DNA from: an uncultured Alphaproteobacteria bacterium | Lineage (GTDB): Bacteria; Pseudomonadota; Alphaproteobacteria; SP197 | NCBI GenBank assembly: GCA_943787175.1 | Contig: CALSLK010000002.1 | Span: 1 to 64,000, forward strand | Length of the DNA: 64,000 nucleotides | Direction of reading: 5' to 3' | In this document: piece by piece, positions 28,530 to 37,064 of the stretch | How positions within the stretch are numbered: the first letter of the stretch is position 1 | Layout of the letters: each line of letters starts with the position of its first letter | Notes under the pieces: generated by a model | The model's database searches: none | Told to the model about the DNA's origin: nothing | Seen by the model: only the letters and a program-made list of their open reading frames with translations | Made by a program: the position numbers and the translations under genes

Positions 28530-28600
28530 TCGCAGAAGGTGGGGCCAGCCCACCCAAGCGTCAATCAGGAACCAGCAACTCGCAAAAAAGGACAAGAACA

Positions 28601-29623
28601 ATGAGTGATATTGCCGTCATGTTGTGTGGCCATGGAAGCCGCGACGAAGGTGCGGTTGCCGAGTTTGGCGCCATCGCCGAGACTCTGAAGACCCGTTTTG
28701 ACTGGCCGATGGAATATGGCTTCCTGGAGTTTGCCACGCCGATCATCCGCGATGGCCTCGACAAGCTGCGCGACGGCGGCGCCAAGCAGATCCTGGCCGT
28801 GCCGGGCATGCTGTTTGCGGCCGGTCACGTAAAGAACGACGTGCCCAGCGTGCTCAACACCTATGCCGCGCAGAACGATGTCGAGATCAAGTTCGGACGG
28901 GATCTGGGCATTGATACGCGCATGGTCCGTGCTGCCGGTGAACGGGTGAAGGAAGCGATGGCTGCGGCTGATGCCGAACATGGCGTGGTGCCCGCCCATG
29001 AAACGCTTCTGGTTACGGTGGGCCGCGGTGCCTCCGACCCCGACGCCAATTCCAACGTCGCCAAGGTCTCGCGCATGCTGTGGGAAGGTCTGGGCTTTGG
29101 CTGGGGTGAAACGGCCTATTCTGGCGTGACGTTCCCGCTGGTGAAGCCCGCCCTGGAGCATGTCGTCAAGCTGGGTTTCAAGCGCGTGCTGGTGTTTCCA
29201 TACTTTCTGTTCACGGGCATTCTGGTGCGCCGGATCTACGACGCGACCGATGAAGTTGCCGCACAGCATCCCGATATCCAGTTCGTGAAGGCCGGTTACC
29301 TTAACGATCACCCCCTGGTCGTTGATACCTTTGTCGACCGCGTGCACGAGATTCTGGAAGGCACAGGCAACATGAACTGTCAGGCCTGCAAGTACCGTGA
29401 CCAGGTGCTGGGTTTCGAGGCCGAGGTCGGCCTGAAGCAGGAAAGTCACCATCATCATGTCGAGGGCATCGGCACCGGTGATGCGCACAGTCATGATCAT
29501 GATCACGCGCATGACCATGCTCACGGCCATGATCATGGGCATAGCCATGGCCACGCTGATGGCCATGGGCACCACCCCTATCCCCATGCTGACCATCCGC
29601 TCGGTCCCAAGACGTTGAAGTAG
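28601..29623 (+). CDS. cbiX: Sirohydrochlorin cobaltochelatase CbiX, long form with His-rich tail
   Basis: CbiX, 340 aa. It is a class II chelatase that inserts Co(II) into sirohydrochlorin in the early-cobalt route. Two CbiX domains are seen: N-terminal CGHGSRDEGAVAEF (with the histidine ligand) and the second with VTVGRGASDPDANSN, FPYFLFTGILVRRIY. After them, MNCQACKYR (near residue 265) matches the C-terminal Cys motif (MxCxxC) of the Fe-S-bearing long CbiX of Bacillus, followed by a very His/Asp-rich tail (about residues 285-330) that should bind metal ions. Start at ATG 28601, 72 bases from the divergent cobD start; ribosome site AAGGACAAGA. Confidence 0.92.
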   Translation: MSDIAVMLCGHGSRDEGAVAEFGAIAETLKTRFDWPMEYGFLEFATPIIRDGLDKLRDGGAKQILAVPGMLFAAGHVKNDVPSVLNTYAAQNDVEIKFGRDLGIDTRMVRAAGERVKEAMAAADAEHGVVPAHETLLVTVGRGASDPDANSNVAKVSRMLWEGLGFGWGETAYSGVTFPLVKPALEHVVKLGFKRVLVFPYFLFTGILVRRIYDATDEVAAQHPDIQFVKAGYLNDHPLVVDTFVDRVHEILEGTGNMNCQACKYRDQVLGFEAEVGLKQESHHHHVEGIGTGDAHSHDHDHAHDHAHGHDHGHSHGHADGHGHHPYPHADHPLGPKTLK

Positions 29624-29636
29624 GAGCATTCGGCGC

Positions 29637-31205
29637 GTGCCACTTTTTGACGCCTATCTGATGGTCGATTGGAGTTCGGAGACGAAACCCAAGACCGGTA
29701 AGGACTCGATCTGGCTGGCGCTGGCAGAGCGCACACCTGCGGGTTTGCGTCTGCACGCGCTGGAGAATCCGGCGACACGGGCTGCGGCACGGGAACGGCT
29801 GGCCGATATGCTTGAGGGTCTGGTCCGGCGCAAGCGGCGGGTTCTGGTCGGCTTTGATTTTCCATTCGGTTATTCCAGTGGCACAGCTGCCGCGTTGGGT
29901 TTGAAGGGTGTGCCGTGGCGTGCGACATGGTCTGCGTTGTCGCAGGCGGTGGAGGATTGCGCGGACAATGCCAACAACCGGTTCGAGGCTGCTGACGGCC
30001 TGAACCAACGGATGGGGTTCCCGGAAGGGCCGTTCTGGGGACATCCGGTTGGCCGCAACTACAAGAAACTTGCGATGACACGGCCGGCCTATGATGACGG
30101 CCTGGATGAGAAGCGGGTCTGCGAATCCGTGATCTCAGGGCCCCAGTCGATCTGGAAACTGGCCGGTGTCGGTTCGGTCGGTGGCCAGGTGCTGACGGGA
30201 CTGCCGGTGGTGCATGCGCTGCGACGTGATACCAGGCTGAAAGACCATGCGCGGGTGTGGCCGTTCGAGACCGGCCTGAAAACCATGACATCGGGTGCGA
30301 TCAAACAGCATCCGGTGGTCCTGGCCGAGATTTATCCGTCGCTGGTTTCCCCGCGTTCAGAAAGTGGGCAGGTCAAGGATGCGCTGCAGGTCCAGGCTAT
30401 CGCCGCGTTCATGGCTGGGGCTGATGACAACGGGAAGCTGGGTCGGATGTTTGGGGGCATGAAGGGGCTGTCGCCAGACCAGAAGCGGCGGGTCGAGCGT
30501 GAAGAAGCGTGGATTCTGGGCGTCACGGAGCGCGGCACCCGGGCTGGAAAAATCGACGTGGATGTCGATGCCGTTTTCCCTGGCGGTGAACTCGCCTATC
30601 TCAACGACGGCCCCGCGATCTATGCGGAATCGCGCCGTCTGATCGAGAGGGAAACGGATCTCTCGCGTTTCACCGCCGATGAATGTGCGCTTGCCGTGCG
30701 TCTGATCCATACCTGCGGCATGACCGATATTGTTGATGATCTCGAGGTCTCGAAGAATGCCGTCGCAAAGGGACGTTCTGCGCTGGTCGCTGGTGCACCG
30801 ATTCTTTGTGATGTGGAGATGGTGGCCAAGGGAATCATCAAACGGCGACTGCCTGCATCCAATACCATTGTTGCAAAGGTTGCGTCGAAGGCTGCAGCAA
30901 CACGGGCAGCAAGGCACCACACAACCCGATCCTCGGCTGCCGTCGATCTGTGGGGTGATGCCATGGAGGGTGCTGTCGTTGCGGTTGGCAATGCCCCCAC
31001 CGCTCTGTTTCGGATTCTGGAAATCGTTGCGGCCGGTGGCCCGCGTCCTGCGCTTGTCATCGGTGTGCCTGTGGGGTTTGTCGGGGCGGCGGAATCGAAA
31101 CGTGCGCTCAGCAAAAGCGGAATCGACTTCGTGACTGTGCACGGACGGCGTGGTGGTAGCGCAATGGCAGCCGCAGGCGTCAACGCGTTGATGGGAGGAA
31201 TCTGA
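29637..31205 (+). CDS. cobH: Precorrin-8X methylmutase fused to an uncharacterised N-terminal domain
   Basis: 522 aa. Residues about 325-522 are CobH (CbiC), precorrin-8X methylmutase: RLIHTCGMTDIVDDL with the catalytic His358, ..SALVAGAPILCDVEMVAKGI, AAVDLWGDAMEGAVVAVGNAPTAL and GVPVGFVGAAESKRAL. The first ~315 residues are a separate domain of unknown function with MVDWSS (Asp11), GFDFPFGY (Asp74), NRFEAADGLNQRM, FWGHPVGRN, VWPFETG and AEIYPSL motifs, reminiscent of the RNase H-like fold of DUF429-type proteins. Starts at GTG 29637 (AGGAG about 10 bases upstream) and ends with a 1-base overlap to cobL. Confidence 0.88.
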   Translation: MPLFDAYLMVDWSSETKPKTGKDSIWLALAERTPAGLRLHALENPATRAAARERLADMLEGLVRRKRRVLVGFDFPFGYSSGTAAALGLKGVPWRATWSALSQAVEDCADNANNRFEAADGLNQRMGFPEGPFWGHPVGRNYKKLAMTRPAYDDGLDEKRVCESVISGPQSIWKLAGVGSVGGQVLTGLPVVHALRRDTRLKDHARVWPFETGLKTMTSGAIKQHPVVLAEIYPSLVSPRSESGQVKDALQVQAIAAFMAGADDNGKLGRMFGGMKGLSPDQKRRVEREEAWILGVTERGTRAGKIDVDVDAVFPGGELAYLNDGPAIYAESRRLIERETDLSRFTADECALAVRLIHTCGMTDIVDDLEVSKNAVAKGRSALVAGAPILCDVEMVAKGIIKRRLPASNTIVAKVASKAAATRAARHHTTRSSAAVDLWGDAMEGAVVAVGNAPTALFRILEIVAAGGPRPALVIGVPVGFVGAAESKRALSKSGIDFVTVHGRRGGSAMAAAGVNALMGGI

Positions 31206-32410
31206 TGACACCCTGGCTGTCTCTTGTTGGCCTTGGCGAGGATGGGCTTGAAGGCCTTTCCCCCGCTGCGCGTGAACTGGTCGATCAGGCTGAAATCGTG
31301 GTGGGTGGTGCACGCCATCTGGCACTGCTGGGTGAAACCCGGGCACAGACAATGGCCTGGGAAAGCCCGCTCAAGAAAACGGTTGAACGGTTGGCCGAAC
31401 TGGAAGGACGCAAGGTCTGTGTCCTGGCCACTGGTGACCCCATGGCCTATGGCATCGGCGTCACCCTGATGCGCCGTTTCGGGCGCGAGGCCGTGTTCGT
31501 TATTCCGGGCATCTCGGCCTTCACACTGGCCTGTGCCCGGCTGGGCTGGCCGCTTGCCGAGACGGTGCAGCTCACGCTCCATGGGCGCCCACTCGAACTG
31601 CTCAACTCCCATCTGATGCCGGGCCAACGCCTGTTGATCCTGTCGGAAGACGCAACAACGCCTGCCAAGGTCGCGATGCGGCTTAACGAAGCCGGATTCG
31701 GACCAAGCGTGATGCATGTCCTGTGTCACATGGGCGGTCCCCATGAACGCTGCCTCAATGGAACGGCAGCGGCGGGGATCGAGGGTGATGTGGACGATCT
31801 GAACACGCTGGCGGTGGAACTGGTTGCCGAATCCGGCACTGCCGTGCTGGCGCGCACACCGGGTCTGCCCGACGATGCGTTCGAACATGATGGGCAAATG
31901 ACCAAGCGCGAAGTTCGTGCTGCAACTCTGGCTGCTCTGGCGCCGATGCCGGGGCAGCTTCTCTGGGATGTCGGGTCCGGCTGTGGTTCGGTCGCCATTG
32001 AATGGATGCGCGGTGCAGACCGGGCCCGAGCCATCGCGATCGAGCGCCATGAAGAACGACGCGCGATGACGGCACGCAACGCGGCAACCCTTGGTGTGCC
32101 TACATTGCAGTTGATTGCCGGTTCTGCGCCCGAAGCACTTGACGGGCTGGAACCACCCAATGCTGTTTTCATCGGTGGCGGTGTCACGGGCGAAGGCGTT
32201 GCGCAGACCTGCTGGGATGCGCTTGCGCCGGGCGGTCGACTGGTTGCCAATGCGGTCACGCTGGAAAGCGAACATGCTCTCTTTCATCTCCACGAACGGC
32301 TGGGCGGGGAACTCGTGCGCCTCTCGATTGCGCGCGCTGAACCTGTCGGTGGCCTGACGGGATGGCGTTCCCTGATGCCGGTAACACAATGGCGGATCAT
32401 CAAATCATGA
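31205..32410 (+). CDS. cobL: Precorrin-6Y C5,15-methyltransferase (decarboxylating)
   Basis: CobL, 401 aa, a fusion of CbiE (C5 methyltransferase, residues about 1-195; LATGDPMAYGIG, VFVIPGISAFTLACARLGWP) and CbiT (C15 methyltransferase and C12 decarboxylase, residues about 210-401; LWDVGSGCGSVAIEWMR SAM site). It performs two methylations and a decarboxylation on precorrin-6B. Overlaps cobH by one base and cobI by 4 bases (ATGA at 32407-32410). Fused CbiE/T is typical of Proteobacteria. Confidence 0.95.
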   Translation: MTPWLSLVGLGEDGLEGLSPAARELVDQAEIVVGGARHLALLGETRAQTMAWESPLKKTVERLAELEGRKVCVLATGDPMAYGIGVTLMRRFGREAVFVIPGISAFTLACARLGWPLAETVQLTLHGRPLELLNSHLMPGQRLLILSEDATTPAKVAMRLNEAGFGPSVMHVLCHMGGPHERCLNGTAAAGIEGDVDDLNTLAVELVAESGTAVLARTPGLPDDAFEHDGQMTKREVRAATLAALAPMPGQLLWDVGSGCGSVAIEWMRGADRARAIAIERHEERRAMTARNAATLGVPTLQLIAGSAPEALDGLEPPNAVFIGGGVTGEGVAQTCWDALAPGGRLVANAVTLESEHALFHLHERLGGELVRLSIARAEPVGGLTGWRSLMPVTQWRIIKS

Positions 32411-33114
32411 CCAAAGGCACGCTCTACGGGCTGGGTGTCGGGCCGGGTGACCCTGAGCTCATCACGCTCAAGGCACACCGGCTGCTGATCAGCGCTCCGG
32501 TCCTGGCTTATCCGGCACCAGAACATGGCGATAGTCTGGCGCGCAGCATTGTGGCTTCACATCTGAGCGGCAAACAGACCGAGATTGCGATCCGCATGCC
32601 GCTTGATCTCAATCGTTTCCCGGTCGAAGCGGTTTACGATCAGGCAGCTATCGACATTGCCGAACACCTTGATGCAGGGCGTGATGTTGCGGCTATCTGT
32701 GAAGGCGATCCGTTTTTCTATGGCAGCTTCATGTATCTCTTTGGCCGTCTGGCCGACCGGCACGAAGTTGTCGTGGTGCCTGGTGTCTCATCGCTTGTGG
32801 CCTGCCCCGCAGCAGCGGGCGCACCTCTTGCCGCGCGTGACGACACCCTGCTGGTCTGCCCTGGCATCATGGATGAGGCGTTGATGCGCGAACGCCTGGC
32901 GAATGTCGAAGCCGCAGCAATTATCAAGGTCGGTCGTCATCTCGACAAAGTACGCCGGGTGCTCACAGAGCTCGATCTGGTGGAGCGGGCGCATTATGTC
33001 GAACACGCCACCATGGCCGATCAGGTCGTGTTGCCCTTTTCTGAGATCGAAGCTGCCAAGGCGCCCTATTTCTCGATGGTGCTGATCCATCGACGCGGTG
33101 AGGCATGGCGATGA
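32407..33114 (+). CDS. cobI: Precorrin-2 C20-methyltransferase
   Basis: CobI (CbiL), 235 aa, SAM-dependent methylation of precorrin-2 at C-20. The start is ATG 32407, overlapping the cobL stop; upstream codons belong to cobL. Motifs: GLGVGPGDPELITLKA at the N terminus, AAICEGDPFFYGSFMYL, VVPGVSSLVACPAAAGAPL and the late MADQVVLPFSEIEAAKAPYFSMVLI. The gene overlaps cbiG-cobJ by 10 bases (33105-33114). CobI and CbiL differ in preferring metal-free or cobalt-loaded precorrin-2; this cannot be judged from sequence alone here. Confidence 0.95.
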   Translation: MTKGTLYGLGVGPGDPELITLKAHRLLISAPVLAYPAPEHGDSLARSIVASHLSGKQTEIAIRMPLDLNRFPVEAVYDQAAIDIAEHLDAGRDVAAICEGDPFFYGSFMYLFGRLADRHEVVVVPGVSSLVACPAAAGAPLAARDDTLLVCPGIMDEALMRERLANVEAAAIIKVGRHLDKVRRVLTELDLVERAHYVEHATMADQVVLPFSEIEAAKAPYFSMVLIHRRGEAWR

Positions 33115-34922
33115 GTATTCCCACCGGCACCGCCGTTCTGTGCCTTGGTCCCTCCGGGCTGGCTGCGGCAAAACGTCTGGTTGTTGCGCTGCCCGATGCC
33201 AGTCTTCACGGCTATGCGCCACGGGTGGAGAAGGCCGATGTGGTGTTTGAAGACACCATGGCCCATGTCGCAACGCTGTTTGCAGCAGGTATTCCGGTTG
33301 TGGGTGTTTGTGCTGCCGGTATCCTGATCCGCGCTGTGGCGCCGCTGCTGTCGGACAAGACACGGGAAAGCGCTGTGGTCGCGGTGGCCGAAGATGGCGC
33401 CAGCACCGTGCCGCTGCTGGGCGGTCATCATGGTGCCAACGCGCTGGCGCGGGTCTGTGCTGGCGTGTTTGAAGGGCATGTCGCTGTCACGACGGCGGGC
33501 GATGTGCGCTTTGATGTGGCGCTGGACGACCCGCCGCAGGGCTGGCGCATTGCCAACCCTGAAATGGCGAAACCGGTCATGGCTGATCTTCTGGCTGACA
33601 AGCCTGTCGCCCTGTCTGTGGGGGCAGGCGATGCCGGCTGGCTGCGCGATTCCGGCATGCGGTTTGAAGAGACGGGCAATCACGCCATTGCGGTGACCGA
33701 CCATGCCCTGCGACCCGATGGCCGGACGCTCGTCATGCATCCGCCTGTTCTGGCACTGGGCGTGGGCTGTGAGCGTGATTGTGAACCTGGAGAATTGATC
33801 GCCCTGGTGCGCGAAACGCTCAAGTCAGAGCGTCTTGCCGAAGGAGCGATTGCCTGTGTCGCCAGTATCGACCTCAAGGGCGATGAAGCCGCAGTGCTGG
33901 CCGTTGCCAACATGCTTGGCGTTCCGCTGGTCCTGTTTGATGCGCAGCGTCTGGAGGCCGAAACACCGCGTCTGGCCAATCCTTCCGATGTGGTTTTTGC
34001 CGAAGTCGGTTGCCATGGCGTCAGCGAAGGCGCGGCGCTGGCGGCTGCTGGAGGACAGGGTGCACTGGTTGTGCCGAAGAAAAAGTCGCGACGTGCCACC
34101 TGTGCCGTCGCGCGTGCAGATCACGATATCGACGTGTCCACGGCTGGTCGACGGCGCGGCCATCTTTCGCTGGTCGGGTTGGGTCCGGGCGACGCGGCCC
34201 TGCGCACGCCCGAAGCCAGCCGTGCCATTGCAGCAGCAAGCGATGTCGTGGGGTATGGCTATTATCTTGACCTCGCGGGACCGTTGATGCGCGGCAAGGA
34301 GCGTCATGATTTCGGTCTGGGTGAAGAAACCGAGCGCTGCCGTGCTGCTCTCGACCTGGCGGGCCAGGGCAGACAGGTGGCCCTGCTCTGCTCCGGCGAT
34401 CCCGGCATCTATGCGATGGCCAGCCTGGTTTATGAGCTGCTTGATCTCGAGGATGCACAATCCTGGCGCAGTGTCGGCATCGAGGTCGTGCCCGGAGTCT
34501 CGGCCCTGCAGATTGCTTCGGCCCGGGCCGGCGCGCCGTTTGGCCATGACTTCTGTGCCATCTCGCTTTCGGACCTGCTGACCCCGCGCGAGGTCATCAT
34601 GCGGCGCGTGCGTGCCGCCGGTGAGGGCGACTTTGCCATTGCCTTCTACAATCCCGTGTCGATGCGACGGCGCGATCAGCTTGCAGAAGCGCGAACGATC
34701 CTGCTGGAGCACCGGCCCGGTGATACGCCGGTCATGATCGGGCGTCTGCTCGGTCGTGAAGGCGAAGCCATGACCCACACAACACTTGCCGAACTTGAAG
34801 TCGATGATGTCGACATGATGAGCGTCGTGCTGATCGGTTCGAGCACCTCACGGCGCATTCAACACCTTGGCCAGCCCAACGTTTACACCCCGCGTGGCTA
34901 CGCGAAGAAAAGAGAGACCTGA
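33105..34922 (+). CDS. cobJ: CbiG-CobJ fusion: cobalt-precorrin-5A hydrolase-like domain with precorrin-3B C17-methyltransferase
   Basis: 605 aa in two parts. Residues about 1-345 form a CbiG-type protein (AVAEDGASTVPLLGGHHGAN near 95-115, LGVGCERDCEPGE near 218, and the C-terminal CobE-like VGCHGVSEGAALAAAGGQGALVVPK). Residues about 352-605 are CobJ (CbiH), the ring-contraction C17 methyltransferase: SLVGLGPGDAALRTPEA, LLCSGDPGIYAMASLVYE, VPGVSALQIASARAGAPFGHDF, AFYNPVSMRRRDQL. CbiG opens the lactone in the early-cobalt route, so its presence beside CobN-type genes is notable. Fusions of CbiG and CobJ occur in alphaproteobacteria. Confidence 0.92.
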   Translation: MAMSIPTGTAVLCLGPSGLAAAKRLVVALPDASLHGYAPRVEKADVVFEDTMAHVATLFAAGIPVVGVCAAGILIRAVAPLLSDKTRESAVVAVAEDGASTVPLLGGHHGANALARVCAGVFEGHVAVTTAGDVRFDVALDDPPQGWRIANPEMAKPVMADLLADKPVALSVGAGDAGWLRDSGMRFEETGNHAIAVTDHALRPDGRTLVMHPPVLALGVGCERDCEPGELIALVRETLKSERLAEGAIACVASIDLKGDEAAVLAVANMLGVPLVLFDAQRLEAETPRLANPSDVVFAEVGCHGVSEGAALAAAGGQGALVVPKKKSRRATCAVARADHDIDVSTAGRRRGHLSLVGLGPGDAALRTPEASRAIAAASDVVGYGYYLDLAGPLMRGKERHDFGLGEETERCRAALDLAGQGRQVALLCSGDPGIYAMASLVYELLDLEDAQSWRSVGIEVVPGVSALQIASARAGAPFGHDFCAISLSDLLTPREVIMRRVRAAGEGDFAIAFYNPVSMRRRDQLAEARTILLEHRPGDTPVMIGRLLGREGEAMTHTTLAELEVDDVDMMSVVLIGSSTSRRIQHLGQPNVYTPRGYAKKRET

Positions 34923-34923
34923 C

Positions 34924-35694
34924 ATGACGGTTCATTTCATCGGAGCAGGGCCTGGCGCGCCTGATCTTATTACCGTGCGCGCGCTCAACTTGATCAAGGC
35001 CTGTCCGGTCGTGCTTTATGCCGGATCACTGGTGCCCGAGGGCGTCATCGAACAGGCCGACCCCGACGCCACCGTGATTGATACGGCACCGCTGCATCTC
35101 GATGAGATCATCGAGCTGATGCGCGAGGCCCATGGTCGCGGCCAGAACGTTGCCCGTGTTCATTCCGGCGACCCTTCGCTGTATGGCGCAGTTGCCGAGC
35201 AGATCCGACGCCTGGACGATCACGGCATCGACTATGACGTGACACCCGGTGTGCCGGCCTTTGCCGCCGCTGCGGCTGCCCTGCAGACCGAACTCACGCT
35301 GCCTGATGTCAGCCAGACTGTGATCCTGACCCGCACGGCCGTGCGTGCGACGGCGATGCCTGAAGGTGAGGACCTCACGACGTTGGGCAAGTCCGGCGCG
35401 ACCCTAGCAATCCATCTCTCGGTCAACAACCTGGCCCGCGTCGTGCGCGAACTGGTGCCGCTTTATGGCGAGGACTGCCCGGTGGTCGTGGCCTATCGCG
35501 TGAGCTGGCCCGACCAGGCGTTCGTCTCCGGCACGCTGAGTGACATCCGGCCCAAGGTGAAGGCAGCCGGGTTCACGCGCACCGCGCTCATCCTGGTTGG
35601 TGAAGTTCTGGGCAATGCCAGCTTCCGCGACAGCCGCCTTTATGACGAGGCCCATCACCACGTCCTGCGCCCGCGCAAGGTTGCCGGTGCCTGA
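34924..35694 (+). CDS. cobM: Precorrin-4 C11-methyltransferase
   Basis: CobM (CbiF), 256 aa, methylates precorrin-4 at C-11. Start at ATG 34924 (MTVHFIGAGPGAPDLITVRA), 1 base after the cobJ stop. Motifs: ARVHSGDPSLYGAVAEQIRRLD, VTPGVPAFAAAAAALQTELTLP, ILTRTAVRATAMPEGE and VVVAYRVSWPDQAFVSGTL. It is the last gene of the run; a Rieske ferredoxin gene converges on its stop. Confidence 0.95.
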   Translation: MTVHFIGAGPGAPDLITVRALNLIKACPVVLYAGSLVPEGVIEQADPDATVIDTAPLHLDEIIELMREAHGRGQNVARVHSGDPSLYGAVAEQIRRLDDHGIDYDVTPGVPAFAAAAAALQTELTLPDVSQTVILTRTAVRATAMPEGEDLTTLGKSGATLAIHLSVNNLARVVRELVPLYGEDCPVVVAYRVSWPDQAFVSGTLSDIRPKVKAAGFTRTALILVGEVLGNASFRDSRLYDEAHHHVLRPRKVAGA

Positions 35695-36009
35695 TCAGCC
35701 TTTGATCTGAACCATGCCTTCCAGGGTTCGACATTCAAAAACCTTGATCGCACGGGTCGCGGGTTTGCCGCAGGCCCGCCCGTCGCGGATGTCGAAACAG
35801 CCCTGGTGGAGAGGGCATTCGATGATGAAGCCGTCGAAATAGCCATCGACGAGGCTGGCACCGCCATGGCTGCACCGCGCTGAGGTGACGTGGATCCCAT
35901 CAGGACCGTCGTAAACGGCCAGTGGTTGGCCCTTGTGCTGCGCTGGCGTGACGTCGCCGGGTTCAAGGTCGCTGACGGCGACAAGATCGATCCAGTTGGA
36001 ATCAGACAT
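35695..36009 (-). CDS. Rieske [2Fe-2S] ferredoxin, MocE-like
   Basis: Protein of 104 aa consisting of one Rieske domain: ligand motifs CSHGGA (Cys-x-His) and CPLHQG (Cys-x2-His). Such small ferredoxins feed electrons to oxygenases. Its start overlaps the stop of the upstream desaturase-like gene by 8 bases (36002-36009), so the two are translated as a pair. The pair has the same content as MocE (ferredoxin) and MocD (oxygenase) of rhizopine catabolism, and as other ferredoxin-dependent desaturases; the substrate here is not known. Confidence 0.85.
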   Translation of the reverse strand: MSDSNWIDLVAVSDLEPGDVTPAQHKGQPLAVYDGPDGIHVTSARCSHGGASLVDGYFDGFIIECPLHQGCFDIRDGRACGKPATRAIKVFECRTLEGMVQIKG

Positions 36010-36973
36010 CGGCGTTCACATGGGCACCAAGGCGTTCGCGCGAGCCCCGGATCTGTCCCAGCATGTCGCGGTGGGCAGCAAGGTATCCGCCGGGTTCGGC
36101 ATAGAGCCGGCCCTTCAGACGTTCATGGAGTTTGGGCAGGGCATGGAACGGGACCGAGGCGGCGAAGTGGTGCTCGGCATGGAAAGACATGTTCCAGCAG
36201 AGATTGCGCCAGGGCCAGGAGACCAGACTGGTGCGTGTGTTGACGGTCATGTCCTTGCTGTTGGGACGCCCGACATGTTCGGTCATGCGGATGAACCGCA
36301 TTACCGGTTCGCCCATCAGAACCGGCAGGATCCAGAACCAGAGTGGCGCCCACCAGTCGAGCAGCGGCATGGCGATGGCCACGGCGAGATATAGCGCCAG
36401 AAAGATGCGGGCTTCCAGAACCACTGCGGCGCGTTCCTCCTTTGGAACAAACCGTTTCTCGACCGCATTCAGCCGCCCGAAGGCGTGGCCGACCAGCCCG
36501 GTGATCATGCCGCGCCAATAGGGCAGCGAGGTGATGTAGAGAAGGTGTCCGCTCACCGTATCGGCCAGGGGGATCAGTTCGGGGTCACGCCCCATGATCT
36601 GGGTGTGGGTGTGGTGATCGCAATGCTCCCAGCGGAAGTAACGCGGCGGGACGGCAATCCAGAAACCACACCAGGTGGCGACGACATCGTTGAGCCAGCG
36701 TGTGCGGAAGGCGGTGAAGTGGATGCATTCATGCTGCAGGGAAAAGTGATGCACCATGATGATGCCGTGGGCGAACATGGCCGGGATCAGCCACCAGGTG
36801 CCCAACGCCAGCCAGATCAGCACACCGGTTGTTGCCAGGGCGCCATACCACAGGGGCAGGCGGATCAATGCCGGAACGTTGGAGCGCCGCATCAGGGCCT
36901 TGAGTTCACGCCGCGTGATGGGTGCATCGGCACCCATGGCCTGACTTTGTGGTGTGAGGACTGCCTCGTTCAT
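36002..36973 (-). CDS. Membrane fatty acid desaturase/hydroxylase (MocD-like), paired with Rieske ferredoxin
   Basis: Protein of 323 aa of the membrane di-iron desaturase family, with about four hydrophobic helices and three histidine boxes: HHFSLQHECIH (near residue 78), HCDHHTHT (near residue 115) and HAEHH (near residue 265). These bind the di-iron centre. Unlike acyl-CoA desaturases, which use cytochrome b5, it is paired with its own Rieske ferredoxin gene. Function could be hydroxylation or desaturation of a lipid or small N-methylated compound (as MocD). Divergent from the thioesterase gene with a 91-base gap. Confidence 0.83.
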   Translation of the reverse strand: MNEAVLTPQSQAMGADAPITRRELKALMRRSNVPALIRLPLWYGALATTGVLIWLALGTWWLIPAMFAHGIIMVHHFSLQHECIHFTAFRTRWLNDVVATWCGFWIAVPPRYFRWEHCDHHTHTQIMGRDPELIPLADTVSGHLLYITSLPYWRGMITGLVGHAFGRLNAVEKRFVPKEERAAVVLEARIFLALYLAVAIAMPLLDWWAPLWFWILPVLMGEPVMRFIRMTEHVGRPNSKDMTVNTRTSLVSWPWRNLCWNMSFHAEHHFAASVPFHALPKLHERLKGRLYAEPGGYLAAHRDMLGQIRGSRERLGAHVNADV

Positions 36974-37064
36974 GCAGGGACCCTAATCTCAAAATCAGAC
37001 GAGCGGAATATGCCCCGGTTCGTTCTCAGGCTAGAGTGCAAACCTCACATCACATGAGAGCACC

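Noticed and set aside
28530-28600. Gap upstream of cbiX searched for a second cobalamin riboswitch
   Set aside because: Only 71 bases; no GCAACTG core or B12 box present. A GTGGG/CCCAC hairpin is visible but unsupported as a regulator.
27333-28604. 423-codon open frame on the plus strand across the cobQ end and cobD
   Set aside because: Overlaps real cobQ and cobD codons in other frames and has no family signature.
30620-32389. 589-codon open frame on the minus strand opposite cobH and cobL
   Set aside because: Low-complexity and rich in Arg, Pro and Ser, matching no family; the plus strand encodes the recognisable CobH and CobL.
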